NCBI GenBank assembly: GCA_002749535.1
Contig: MZZL01000085.1
Span: 84,967-148,966 of the forward strand
Direction of reading: 5' to 3'
Length of the DNA: 64,000 nucleotides
Source of the DNA: Apophysomyces variabilis
Taxonomy: Eukaryota > Mucoromycota > Mucoromycetes > Mucorales > Mucoraceae
Below are positions 1-12,400 of this stretch, piece after piece. The number at the start of each line of letters is the position of its first letter. The first letter of the stretch is position 1. The translations under genes were made by a program, and so were the position numbers. Under the pieces are notes generated by a model, which made no database searches, had not been told where the DNA came from, and was given only the letters and a program-made list of their open reading frames with translations.

Positions 1-86
1 AACTGATGGGACGATCGAACTAAAGACTTTTCAAATCAATGTACAGAAGATGAACCCTATTGAAGATATTATCAAGAATGAAGACA
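1..86 (+). other. Duplicated Gypsy-A gag fragment beside an N (probable assembly join)
   Basis: These 86 bases read identical to positions 1917-2002 inside Gypsy-A. They end at the single N at 87, after which the sequence jumps into the Gypsy-A LTR. An intact element cannot have this order, so this is most likely an uncollapsed contig join. The true left flank, including the first part of the 5' LTR, is probably missing. Confidence 0.8.
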
Positions 87-87
87 N

Positions 88-604
88 TCCAATCAAAGTC
101 GAATAAACGACAGGTTTTTCATCTCAAATCTTTCTTTTTGATTGAAATCTTTTAAGAGAAACACTCTCTAAAAAGAAGCAGCTTTATTTTATCCATTATG
201 ATTATACTGCGCCTCCATTGGTTTTATCAAGCAACCATTGATAACCTGAATCCAATCGATTCATATTTCTTTTATTTTATTTTGATTCTATTTACTCTAC
301 AAGAACTTACCGACTATCTGATTTATCTGATCTAAGCAAGAGATCATTGTCAAGACTCTATCAAGAACTTCAATTCTCTGAACCTTATCTCTATTATCCT
401 ATATTTGGTTATTATTGATCAACTGATCAATTGACTTATATTGTCAAGCCTTTGGCCCAACCGTTTCTTTCAAACAAATTCAAGTTATCTCTTAGTCTTG
501 GTGTTAGACTTTAACCCACACCTGGTGCTCACTTATTCTCAAAAACACACAATGGCAAATTATTATTTCACTGTCAAGATCCTATCTAAAATTACACTGT
601 AACA
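88..604 (+). repeat. Gypsy-A 5' LTR, truncated at its left end
   Basis: It matches the 3' LTR from about 8783 to 9298 and ends in GTAACA. About a dozen differences between the two LTRs are all transitions in my reading. The first ~90 bp, with the TATA box seen in the 3' copy, are missing because of the N join at 87. Confidence 0.9.
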
Positions 605-606
605 CG

Positions 607-624
607 TGGTGCTCACTACAGGGG
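607..624 (+). promoter_or_regulatory. Gypsy-A primer binding site, tRNA type
   Basis: Two bases after the LTR end the sequence reads TGGTGCTCACTACAGGGG, beginning with TGG as expected for pairing with the CCA end of a tRNA. The tRNA was not identified. A partial copy (TGGTGCTCAC) lies inside the LTR at about 523-532 and again in the 3' LTR near 9217. Confidence 0.6.
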
Positions 625-872
625 TTACAAAACAAAATTCAAGGATATAAAAGACACAAGCACAAGCAAACAATCCAAGTACAACACAAACAAAAGCTGA
701 ATATATACAAAAACTGACAAAAAAAATACTGAAACGCTGAAACAAATAAATTTAACCAAACGCTACAAATACTAACCGCTACTAACAAACACTGCTACCA
801 TATTTGATTTCTTATCTTTTTAGTTCAAACTCTACAAAAACAGAAGAAAAAAAAATCCAGGAAACCTCAAAA

Positions 873-2230
873 ATGACTATTGAAGAATTGCAAGAATATT
901 ACAGAGAACCTTCAAACACCGGACATACTATGTTGGCTACTGCATCTTCTTATAGTACTGATTCTCACTGTTACCGCCCTTGTATACAAGAATTCTATGG
1001 TGCGGAAGGAGAAGATTTCCACTATTTCAAGCAAACCCTTGAGAGTTATTTTGCATTTTGCAACATTACCTCAAATGAACGCAAACTAGCCATACTACAA
1101 GCTCAACTCAGAAGAACTGCAAGAATACATTATGAAAGAGCCATCAAGAAAGCCGCCCCATTGAACTATGATGCTGCCATTGCACTATTGGAAAACGAAT
1201 ATGTCACCAAACATGTTATACAGAAATATCAAAATGCCTTTGAAGACATGGCTCAAGGAGATGATGAACATCCTCATGCCTTTTATGGATGAGTCGTCAA
1301 AGCTGCAAACCTGGCTGACATCAAAGAGGAAAACATTATTAATGCACGATTCAAGAGTGGATTGCTCCCTGAAATCAAGACCCATTGCCAGTTGACAAAT
1401 GCTACTGCACACAAAGACATTATGGCCGCCGCTATTAGTTATTGGAATGCTTACCATCAAGGAAGTTATCTGACCATGGTTGACAATCCCTTTTATCCAT
1501 ATATTGATAAGCCATATCTGGTTAATGACAAGTTTAACGCTCAAACAAATTTGTGAAATGCAGTGCAAGGAAACGTCATTGTTCCAACGCATCACAGACT
1601 GGCGTACAGTGGACCTAAGAAATCTGCTATACATGAACTGTATAAAATAGAAGCCGAACAAACAAAACAAAATCGTTTTGAGGTGCTTCCGCAGGTTGAT
1701 CCACAAATTCATAAGCTTATCCATAATGAAGCTCATAACCAAGTGTGAGAACTACAAGAAGAACAAAGACGATCATATTCAAACAATTACCAACAATACA
1801 ATAATCAGGACAGTTATTAAGATCAATATCATGGACCATACCATCAAAATCAGTATCCGTCCTAGCAAAACGAATATAATTAAGACTATAGTCGTCAACA
1901 AGATTACCAGTGAAATAACTGATGGGACGATCGAACTAAAGACTTTTCAAATCAATGTACAGAAGATGAACCCTATTGAAGATATTATCAAGAATGAAGA
2001 CAGAATCTTGAATATTCTGAAAAGAACAATTATCTAAGAGACAGATATCCAAGGAATGAATATCCAAGGGATGAATACAATTGAAACGATTCTTCAAGAA
2101 ACAACAACCAAAAGGATACCAGACCACACCCACAGTATCAACAGCAATCTCAGCAAATCCAACAACAGCCATCAAAAAACTTCAAGGCTCAGTTATAAAT
2201 GGTCAACTGAAAGCCCAACCTCAGAAAACC
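873..2230 (+). pseudogene. Gypsy-A gag (broken)
   Basis: The likely start is the ATG at 873; upstream codons in this frame use no ATG. The first ~230 codons have the look of a retrotransposon capsid (aromatic and charged helices, DDEHPHAFY near 1260). The frame is stopped at about 1290, 1554 and 1746 by TGA where Arg (CGA) is likely, then by several TAA and TAG codons. From about 1750 to 2160 the protein would be rich in Gln, Asn and Tyr with no CCHC knuckle, unlike the other elements here. Pol lies in another frame that becomes coding at about 2081, so a frameshift, natural or by decay, separates them. Confidence 0.7.
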
Positions 2231-5200
2231 ATTACTTTTAATGCACTGTTGGAACCATCTGATCAATATCAAAGCCAAGACAAAGATGAACTACAATATA
2301 AACTGTATGCCACCTGGCAACATCAATCTAAGGACTCTCTAGATAAATTACGACCATGTACAAAAGGAAAATCTGTGTCAAAAACAAATACTTGAAATAC
2401 TGGAAAGCTACCTGAAAATTTGAAAACTGTGCAATTTGATGAACCAGAACAAGAAAATCCTATGCCAGTGTTAACAAGCGCATACAAACCACCTAATACC
2501 CCTGCTGCCTCATTTGCTGATCTATCCAAGATGAATCCTGGTACACTTCTACAGGGACCCGCACTTCCTGTGTTTGGACAAACTATGATAACAAATGAAC
2601 CAACACAACCATGGACAAAACCACAAAAAGATTCAACTGAAAACTGGACCAAATTCTGCACCGCTATTGAAGACATTGAAATGGAACTGGCACCTATAAA
2701 GATTATGAACAAACCAATTAAGAAGAAGACTCCAGCAAAGAAAACAGAAAAGAAAGCCAGTGCTCAAGCAAAGAAGACCAAAGTAACAATTACTCCCATG
2801 CTGAGAAAGTATCGCGCATACAATATCACCAAAAATGTATTGGAACAAGCTGCAAATATCAAGATAGGTCAATTATTAGCTGTTGCTCCATCTATGAGAT
2901 GGGAATTAGCCACTGCCTGTCATGCCCAAGGAAAGTCACTAGCTACCTTAGAAGATGGAAGTCCAGACACCACTGCTGTATATGCTGAACTTGAAATCAA
3001 TAGATCCTCACTATCTGCCCTTATCGATTGTGGAGCTGCCAAAACTTGTATGATACAAAGCATGGCAAAATCATTAGACATAGAAATTGATGCACCATCT
3101 CAATCTATCTTCACCTTGGGAAATGGAACAAAACAAGCTGCCATTGGATTAATCTATAATGTGCCAATTACTGTAGGCGGAGAAATTACCATCCTGATTA
3201 CTATAAAAGTATTGCTGACATCACCTGTATCCCTTATCATTGGCAACAATTGGCTTGATCGTGCCAAAGCTATTATCGATTATCAAACTGGAAGACTCTG
3301 TGTATCCTACAAAGGTCAATGAGCAGAAATCCCAATATTATATACCAGAAGTTCTGGGTCACAAAAGATTTATCCAATCATATTACCAGGAATTCCTCCA
3401 AAAGCTATACAAAAAATGAATCTCATTACAATGGATAAAGATGATAGCTTAATTGATGAAACAAGCTCAGAAGACATGGATTCAGAATCAAGTACTGAAG
3501 AGGACGATTCAAGTGAAGAAAATGATGAATACCTTCATCATGAGCTGCAAGAAGACATCAAACCTATTTCTGATCCACTACCATATCCTGAAAAAGAAGA
3601 ATAAGCAATGGAATTATTTCATATCGCAGATGACACAAAAGGAAAAATAGTAGCCACTGAAGATGAGGATGGCTTCGAAATCAAGAGTATGGACTGAGAA
3701 ATACACATTCCTGCAAAATCCAAAGTGAAATTTGAAGTCATACTGCCATATCCTTGCGAAATTACACACACCTATAATTCCACCCTGCCAATTTGGGAAG
3801 CCTCTGGATTATACATAACATCACCACCAGTACCCGAAGGAAGTGATAAAGCCGAATTTATTTTTCTAAATGATACTAAAGAAACCTACATCATCATGCC
3901 TAACGAAATATTGGAATGATTACAACAAACAGCCGAAGATCATATCAGAGCATACAAAATCTACCATCTTGATGTAGAGCATGTCGAAATGCCACAAGAA
4001 ACAACACCCACTCTGGATCCTGAGAAAACATCTAAAGTGGAAGCAGGCAATATGATGCCCGAAATTTCTCAGCAGTTCTACCAACTATTGTTCATCTACT
4101 CTGATATTTTTGACTGGAACAAGGACTCTCTTGGAAAAATCAATATGGTATACCACCGCATTATTACTGAAGACATACCACCAATTTGACATAGACCTTA
4201 TCATATTGCACCAACTGAAGCCAAATTTTTAAAGGAAGAACTTGATAAATTCTGCAATCTTGGAATTATCTGACCTTCAAATAGTCCATGGGCCGCACCT
4301 GTAATCCTAGTTGGAAAGAAGAATGGAGAATATCGCCTTGTAATTGACTACTGCAAACTAAATGCTATAACTAAGAAGGATTCATATCCACTACCTCAAA
4401 TTGATGACCTGTTGGATTCTCTCAGAACTGCCTCGATATTCTCAGCATTAGATATGTGCTCTGGATTTCATCAAGTACCAATGTCACCTCACTCTATTGA
4501 AAAGACTACATTCATAATGAAATTCAGGACCTATGAATATCTTACAATGCCTATAGGATTGACAAACGCTCCTGCCACCTTTCAAAGACTGGTTGACATT
4601 TGTTTCAAACCGCTCATCTACAAATATCTTGTTGCTTACATTGACGATTTGAATGTATACTCCAAAACAGACAATGACCATCTAAAAGACCTTGCTAAAG
4701 TATTTACTTGTGTACAACATGCCAATCTTAAGCTGAATCCTGCCAAATGCATATTCTTCAAGGACTCCCTAAAATTTCTGGGATACATCATTACAAGTAC
4801 AGGACTACAAACAGATCCAGATAAAATCTGTAAAATCATCGACTATCCTATACTGCATACAGTTACTGATATATGAAGCTTCATTGGTATCACTTCTTAC
4901 TATCGCCGTTTTATAAAGAACTTTGCTGCAATCGCAAGACCTTTATATGAATTAACAAAAAGGGACGATGATACTCGTACCTGGACAAACAGATCTCAAG
5001 ACGCCTTTGACACGTTAAAGAAAGCATTGACTGAAGCACCTATACTCGTCTGCTTAGACTTTGACAAACCATTTGTATTAGTTACTGATGCCTCCCAACT
5101 TGGACTTGGAGCCGTGCTCTCTCAACTTGACAAAGATGGAAAAGAACACGTCATATTATATGCCAGCTGAGGACTGAAGAATAGTGAAAAGAACTATGGA

Positions 5201-7430
5201 GTATCCAAACTTGAATGCCTTGCTGTTGTATGGGCTGTCAAAACCCTTTACCCATATTTACTCAGAAAACCATTTACAGTCATCACAGATCACGCCGCCC
5301 TTAAAGGAATGTTGAACACTAAAAACCCCACAGGAATCATTGCATGATGGATAACACTATTAAGCGAATATGAATATGAAGTCAAGTATCAACCAGGACG
5401 TAAAAATCAAAGCGCTGACTTTCTCTCACGCCTAGAATATTGACCTGACGCAATCAGAATTCACATGCACATACTATATCGTTACACACATCAAGACTAT
5501 CCTATCAATACCACAACGAATGACTGAGAAAAATCTACAAAGAAAAAAAAAACGCAAAAACATCCGCAAAACGAAGAAACTACACAAAAACATCAAGCGA
5601 CCAGTATAGGACGTCGTTAAACTCATGCGTATACAAGCGACCAGTATAGGACGTTGTTAAACTCATGCGTATACAAGCGACCAGTACAGGACGTTGTTAA
5701 ACTCATGCGTATACAAGCGACCAGGTCGGGATGTCGTTAAACTCATGCGTATACAAGCGACCAGGTTGGGATGTCATTAAACTCATGCGTACACACAAAC
5801 ATCCAGTAAGGGAAATCATTAAATTCATGCACAACAATATCCAAGAACCATCTGACGTACTGAAATTGACTGAGACCAAATTGTACTACTCCAATTCAAG
5901 AAAGGAAACTTACACAAAGTTATATCAGCCGCACATGCTCAACAACAATAACGATTTGACAGTTAAATTACAAGACACATAGCTCAAAAAGAACAATCAC
6001 ATAGATTATCCAGAATAACATGGACCCAACAAAATATAATCATCTGTTACATCATTTAACAACGTTGCAATACCCAGACAACCTGACCAAGGAACAGAAA
6101 TAGTATTTGTGCACGCAAACAAAAAACTACTTTGTACAGAACAACAGATTATATCGAAGAGGAAAAACAATTCGTTTAGTATTATTGCCAGAATAAGCAA
6201 ACGCCATGATGTGGATGGCACATTCCCACCCACTTGGAGGACACTTTTTGCACAAAGCTACCTACAACAAAATCGCCAACAAATATTACTAGAAAACAAT
6301 TTCACAAGACATTTGAGAATATATAGAAAAATGCCCACGATGTCAGAAAATGGGAAGACCTAGTTTGAACGAACAATTGAACCCAATCTCTGTATCTGCT
6401 GAATCATTTGCTCAAATTGGAATGGATATCAAACACATGGCAACATCAAGAGCTAGACATCGCTATATTATTGTTGCAATGGATTACTTGACTAAATGGG
6501 TTGAAGCACAAGCCTTATGATTTGCAAACGCTGCTGAAGTAGCCCATTTCTTTTATGAAGATATCCTTTGCCAACATGGATGCCTCAGATCCATTATTAC
6601 TGATAATGGACAACCATTTGTGAACAACATCATATTGACTGTTTGTGAACAATATTCAATCAATCATAAGACCGCAACACCTTACTATCCACAAACTAAT
6701 AGACTTGTTGAACGTTTCAACAAAACACTTGGACAAATTTTAAGAAGACGACCAGATAAGGAAAAATTAGACTGGCATCTTTACCTTCCTGCAACCTTAT
6801 TTGCCTACTGAACGTTACAACATTCTACTATGAAACAAACACCGTTTCATCTTGTTTACAGATGAGAAGCTCACACGCCACTTGATCGCATATTGGAAAC
6901 AATTAACGAAGAAGGCAATGATCATGAAGAAGACTATGATGAGAAATTGGTGAAATGTGTACAAGAGAAAATCACACAGCTACACTCTATCTGAGATCTA
7001 GCGCAAAGAACCATTGTCAAAACACAGGAACAACAGAAGAAAGCCATCAAAAACAAGATACTTTCCAAGAAATGACACCTCCAACCACCTTTTAAAATCG
7101 GCGATTATGTTGAATTGTACAAGACAACGTTAGAATTCACTTGGGCTGGAAAATTGGAAGATCAATAGGAAGGACCATATCTCATTCACCATGTATTACC
7201 CAAAGGAACTTATCAACTCAAAACACTGGATAGAAAAGTATTACCTACAAAGTCGCATGGAAACCATCTTCAAATATATAAGCATCCAAATGTTGCTTTC
7301 CACCAATTTACATCATCACCCACACCAAATCTACTCTCACAACCTGATCAAGAACCCAATCAAGAATCCTCAGATTTCACACAAGAAAGTCAAGAACAAG
7401 TACCTCAGAATGTCCCAAATGTCATTAAAA
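2081..7430 (+). pseudogene. Gypsy-A pol: protease, reverse transcriptase, RNase H, integrase (broken)
   Basis: One reading frame carries the whole enzyme set. The protease motif is DCGA (about 3028-3039) in place of the usual DTG/DSG, with IIGNNWL downstream. The reverse transcriptase has YIDD at 4637-4648. RNase H shows TDAS (about 5086) and a second acidic site in KLECLAVVW. The integrase has an HHCC finger (HPLGGHF...CPRC, 6215-6350) and catalytic Asp 6425, Asp 6602 and Glu 6710, which gives a D,D-35-E spacing. A GPY-type module lies near 7170. Nearly every stop in the PR-RT-RH part is TGA at sites where relatives have Arg (about 3698, 4187, 4271, 4874, 5168, 5345, 5441). The protein is not made intact. 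Confidence 0.85.
5597..5830 (+). repeat. 40-bp tandem repeat inside Gypsy-A pol
   Basis: Five units begin at 5597, 5637, 5677, 5717 and 5757 with exact 40-bp spacing, followed by a decayed sixth. Each carries GCGACCAG and TTAAACTCATGCG. Since 40 is not a multiple of three, each unit shifts the frame. The array lies between RNase H and the integrase zinc finger. Confidence 0.9.
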
Positions 7431-8468
7431 GAACAAACCTACCATGAAACTCTTCAAGCTCTCAATCTATACTATGAACTAATAACCCTGAATCCTTATT
7501 ATGAAGAAAACTGCAAGAAAAACTCTGAACAGGAAAATACCAACACCCAACAATATCAATCCCAAGATTGTCAACAAAAAGTGATAAAGAAAAACTATCA
7601 AAGTCAAGAAGAAATGATCCAAGAATATAAATTCAATCACGAATACAGAATGTACTGGGATCATTGTCCCTCCCCTACATTCAATGGACCACATCATTGG
7701 GATGATGACGACAACGAACACTCTGACTGCATGATCTACAATGAAAGCACTGAAGATGTCTCAAAAGACTATCCTATTATAACAAATGCTGCCAAGCCAA
7801 GCATCCCTATTTTTCTTGAAGTCCTACCACCCATCATAACTTACCCTCAAGAACCAACCATTCTCCATGTACCATCATCAGTTATTACGCATCAATCAAT
7901 CCCTGATATGATGGTATTTTCGCCTGTCTTGTCACCTATGAATGACGACCAACCTGAAGACCCCTCTGAAGACTTACTTGATATTGAAGAAAATGAAGTT
8001 CCTACTATCATTCTGCGAAAGAATCCTGAGACTGGAACATTCGAAGAAGTCAAGTCTGATACTAGCTCACCCACCATCCTAGAACTGAACCCTGATGTTT
8101 CATGGACGCTAGGAATGCTCGATGAACAACAACAAATTCAGTGAACAAAAGATCAATATATACAATTTATTGAAGAAAAGGTTCATCACCTTTGTATAGA
8201 AATCCATAATATAAGACAAGTACTTGAGTGGACAGAACGACTACAACGAAATTTTGAAAACGAACTATCTGAAAATTTATCCAATTTGTGTCAAGCCAAA
8301 TTTAGCCACTATACCAACCTCAGACAGTATAAATGCATCCGATCTCACTATCTTAGCCAGCTGCTACCAGATGAAATATACAACCGATCATATCAATTAT
8401 TTTTCAAGAAGCACGATTATATCCTGAACTTTGCAGGACACAAATCTACAAACCCCGAGGACATATAA
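7431..8468 (+). pseudogene. Gypsy-A extra C-terminal region or third ORF, unknown function
   Basis: After the integrase the coding signal moves from the pol frame to the next frame at about 7430, and this frame stays open to 8468 except for one TGA at 8142-8144. The predicted protein is acidic, with an HHWDDDDNEH stretch near 7690-7715, a Pro/Thr/Ile-rich middle, and a last ~100 residues that look helical and possibly coiled. I recognise no domain. It may be an extension of pol joined by a frameshift, or a separate ORF. None of the other gypsy copies here has it; they end in a chromodomain. Confidence 0.5.
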
Positions 8469-8692
8469 AAGTCAAAAAAAAAATTCCTTATTCCCTTGGT
8501 CAACGCACAAGTACTATTGGTACACGATCATTAGTACATAACATTTTCGATATTTTTCTTTTCTCTTCCTTTTTTTTTCTTTTCTCTTTTTTTTCTCTAG
8601 GTAACCTATCTGGCTAAGCCGATTCATTTGACCAACAACAAACTTTACCTGAAACTTCACAAGATGTACTGACTTCAGCCAAGACTATTTAG
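8469..8692 (+). other. Gypsy-A 3' untranslated stretch
   Basis: This is T-rich non-coding DNA between the last coding signal and the 3' LTR. An A10 run lies near 8474. No purine tract touches the LTR start proposed at 8693, which weakens that boundary slightly. Confidence 0.5.
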
Positions 8693-9298
8693 TGTTACCT
8701 TGTTCTCTTTTTGTTTATTTCTTTTTTTATTCTTTTATTTTTTTCTTATCTGATTATCCTTTGAAATTTAGTATAAATAACCCCAATCAAAGTCGAATAA
8801 ACGACAGGTTTTTCATCTCAAATCTTTCTTTTTGATTGAAATCTTTTAAGAGAAACACTCTCTAAAAAGAAGCAGCTTTATTTTATCCATTGTGATTATA
8901 CTGCGCCTCCATTGGTTTTATCAAGCAACCATCAATAACCTGAATCCAATCAATTCATATTTCTTTTATTTTATTTTGATTCTATTTACTCTACAAGAAC
9001 TTACCGACCATCTGATTTATCTGATCTAAGCAAGAGATCATTGTCAAGACTCTATCAAGAACTTCAATTCTCTGAACCTTATCTCTGTTATTCTATATTT
9101 AGTTATTATTGATCAACCGATCAATTGACTTATATTGTCAAGCCTTTGGCCCAACCGTTTCTTTCAAACAAATCCAAGTTATCTCTTAGTCTTGGTGTTA
9201 GACTTTAACCCACACCTGGTGCTCACTTATTCTCAAAAACACACAACGGCGAATTATCATTTCACTGTCAAGATCCTATCTAAAATTACACTGTAACA
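8693..9298 (+). repeat. Gypsy-A 3' LTR
   Basis: 606 bp bounded by a 6-bp inverted repeat, TGTTAC at the start and GTAACA at the end. It contains TATAAATA at 8772-8779. It matches the visible 5' LTR except for scattered transitions. Confidence 0.85.
8772..8779 (+). promoter_or_regulatory. TATA box of the Gypsy-A LTR
   Basis: TATAAATA about 80 bp into the LTR. It would place the transcript start near 8800. The corresponding part of the 5' LTR is lost at the N join. Confidence 0.5.
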
Positions 9299-9390
9299 AC
9301 GGAGATCATATATCTGAAACAAGTCCAATTGATGTATATAAAGGATATGGCTCATGAATCTATCTTAATACACTTTATCAGAATATTACA
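9299..9390 (-). repeat. Gypsy-B copy 1 3' LTR, first 92 bp only
   Basis: Reverse complement of the first part of the Gypsy-B LTR. The rest would lie beyond the Gypsy-A insertion, outside the window. A purine tract (GGAGGAGGGTAA on the minus strand, 9402-9391) adjoins it, as in the other chromoviruses. Confidence 0.85.
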
Positions 9391-9479
9391 TTACCCTCCT
9401 CCAGGCTAAGAGCCGTTCAGAGTTCATATTTATATCTGTGAGTTACTTGAGTTTTCTTGTTCTTTTGTTTATAACCTTT

Positions 9480-12400
9480 TCCTGATTATTGCTCTTTCTT
9501 TTATGAGTCAACTTTATATTATTATCAGGCTTCTCTGCAATGCATTCTCAGTATGCAGAAATTATCTATAGGTCTGTAAAATTCTTTGCAGGTTCCTAAG
9601 TGTTATCTGCTTCTTTGTAACCCTTTCAGTGTACTTTATATAGATATTCACTATTTATCTTTTTATGAGCTACAATAGCTTCAACCTCATAGATTTCTTC
9701 TACAAGAACAATTTCATCTTGAGAGATTAATTTTAGCGCTTCTGGAGGATAGTCTCTTGGAAGCAATTTCTCTTTTTCATTTCTTAATGTGTAAGCACTA
9801 CCAGCGTTTAATCTGTCAACCGTATATGGTCCTTCATAAAGAGGATCTAATTTTCCCGGTTGTAACGCCTTAATCATCATATGGCTATTCTTAGGAAATT
9901 GTACAAAGACATGCCTTTTATCAAAGTTACCTTTTTGCGCATCTATGACCACTTTTGTTCTTTCAGCAATGGCTGGGAACACAACGTCCGCCATATGCTT
10001 TACCTTTTCACAGAGTTCTTCTACACTCATTACTGGAGCTGGCTCCTCCATTCAGTAATCTTTAAACTTATTCAACTTTCTTGTGAACATTAAAGAGAAG
10101 GGTGCAGAGTTATGACGTTTTAATATTTTTACATTCATTGCCAGTTGACTACTTGGCACATACATATCCCACTCTTTTGTGGCTCCCTTTAAGCTCTTTT
10201 TGATTGTATGAATTGACATACTTACCTACCTTTCAGCTGCACCATTCGCTTTTGAGTAATAAGGGCATACAAGGCGATGATTAAATCCAGCGGCATCAGC
10301 AAACTTGCTCATTAACCCGTTGATGAATTCATCACCATTATCAGATTGTATTATCTTAGATAATCCAAAATCGCAGAATACTTGCACCAATGCTTTGACA
10401 ATGGTGTCTGACTGTTTATTTGTGATAGAACGTAAGATGCAGAAGCGTGTGCATATATTCACTATGATCAACACATAATGATTTCCAGTTAAAGACATTA
10501 TAAATGAGCCTGCCAGATCTATGACCCAATGGTCGCCTGGAATAGTTGAATGGATGGGTCTTAGTAGATGATAACCCTTTTTAGCAATATTGAACTTTTG
10601 ACACTCATTACATCGCTTCACAATTTCTACAGCTTCTTATAGTATCTCTGACCAGTTCATACCATCCAATTTTATAGCCTTGACTATGGCTTCAGCACTA
10701 AAATGGCCAAACAAATAGGCTTTTTCGAGTAAGTTCTTCCATTCATTTTCAGGTAGAGTCATATAGTCCTCGCTTATTGTGGCTTTACAAATGCTTTGCT
10801 GTCATGCCCTAGGGTTTATGTCCTTTTCTGCCTAGATTTTACCCTCCTCTAGCTTATTTTCATCCATGAAAAGGCGCAACAGATGATCAGGCAGTACATT
10901 GTCAATATTTGGAAGATGGATGACGTCAAAGTCATATTCAAGTAATGTGTCTATCCAGTTTATCATCATAGCATTTGGGACCTTCTGCGTATGCAGGTAA
11001 GTTAGAGCTTTGTGGTTGGTGTACAGAGTGAATCGATTATCCTACAAGTATGTATGGAACTTATTGAGAGCATAGATAACCGCTAAAAGCTCTTTACGTG
11101 TAACAGAATAGTTACATTCTGATTTAGATAGTGCTCTGGCCATGAAGGCAATATACTTGGTCTTGCCATTGACAACCTGATACAGCACAGCACTGATGCT
11201 TACATTGGAAGCATCCATGGCAACGCAGAAAGGTAATGATAAATCAGGGTAGGATAACAATGGCGCATAGCTAATGACATATTTTAAATCCTTAAAGGCC
11301 TTATCATGTTTTTCAGTCTATATAGAGTGTAAGCTGTCTGCGTTTCTCAAGGCATCCAATGGAGCAGTAAGATGTGCCACATTTGGGATATGCTCCCTGA
11401 AATAATTTACAATGCTAAGAAAGCATTGGATATCTTTATTGGTTTTAAGTGTTGGCCATTTTTCAACGTTACTAACCTTACAAGTATCCAAGAAAATGCC
11501 TTTATAGGAGACACAAAATCCAAGTAAGTATACGCAGCTCTGGGTAAAATGATACTTTTGTGGATTTAAGATCAGATTAACGTTCGTCAAGATCTTTATG
11601 ACATTTTGTACATAGTTTGTATGTTCTGCAAGTAATTTAGAATATATCACAACGTCATCTATGAAAGCTGTTACATATGGTAACTTATGAAATAAAGAAG
11701 CCATTACTCTTTGAAATTTGGAAGAGATCAATTTAAGACAGAATGAACATCCTTAAAACATATACTAAACTCCATTAGGGGCAGTAAAAGCAGTTTTATG
11801 CTGATGTTCTTCAGCGATCATAAAGTGATGAAATGCGCTCTTGAGATCTAATATGCTGAAAACGCATGCACCCTTCAATTGGAAATATACATCACAAATT
11901 AATAGCAATGGATACTTGTCCTCCCTAAGCAACTTATTGATGTGATGGGGATCTAAACAGGGTCTTTTACCTATATAATTATCCTCAGTGTCTTTTTTTG
12001 GAGCTAAGGTTAATGGACTGTTCCAGGCTGTATTTATAGGAGCCTTTTCAATAGTACCCTCTTCTAACCATTGTTTTACAGTGTCTTCAACCAATGGAAT
12101 TAACGAATGTGGGATTGGATATTGCCTTCAGAAGGCAGTATAACCTTCTTTCATATCAAGGTAAATGACAGATTCGGGTATAGTACAAAAAGAGTTTTTT
12201 AGGATATGTCTGTTAGCTTCAATGTACAGTTCAATGCTGCGCATAAACTCTTTACATTCTTCCACTATACCTACTGATGATTCATTTGGTACTAGTTTAT
12301 CATGTATTGTCTCATCTTTTACACGTTTTGTCGGAATATCCCATGAAGTGGTTATTTTAGACAATGCAATACCCATTTTTGGCATAAGATCTATGCCTAT

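Larger units (their letters stand above)
88..9298 (+). mobile_element. Gypsy-A: Ty3/gypsy LTR retrotransposon without a chromodomain
   Basis: Order seen: partial 5' LTR (88-604), tRNA-type primer site, gag, protease, reverse transcriptase, RNase H, integrase, an extra C-terminal region, 3' LTR (8693-9298). It differs from all other gypsy copies here: no chromodomain, no zinc knuckle in gag, a Q/N/Y-rich gag tail, and a 40-bp minisatellite in pol. The right junction continues into the LTR of a minus-strand Gypsy-B copy, so Gypsy-A inserted there; the expected target duplication on the right would be ACGGA (9299-9303), but the left side is lost at the N. Many in-frame stops show that it is not autonomous. 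Confidence 0.9.

Noticed and set aside
1185..1742. 185-codon minus-strand frame in Gypsy-A
   Set aside because: It is antisense to gag and has no recognisable domain.
5597..5830. CRISPR-like array
   Set aside because: Head-to-tail 40-bp units without spacers, inside a retrotransposon coding region.
2393..7075. TGA read as an amino acid (recoding) in Gypsy-A
   Set aside because: TGA replaces mainly Arg, TAA and TAG also interrupt the element, and the intact Tnp2 gene in the window ends in TGA. CpG decay explains the pattern better.
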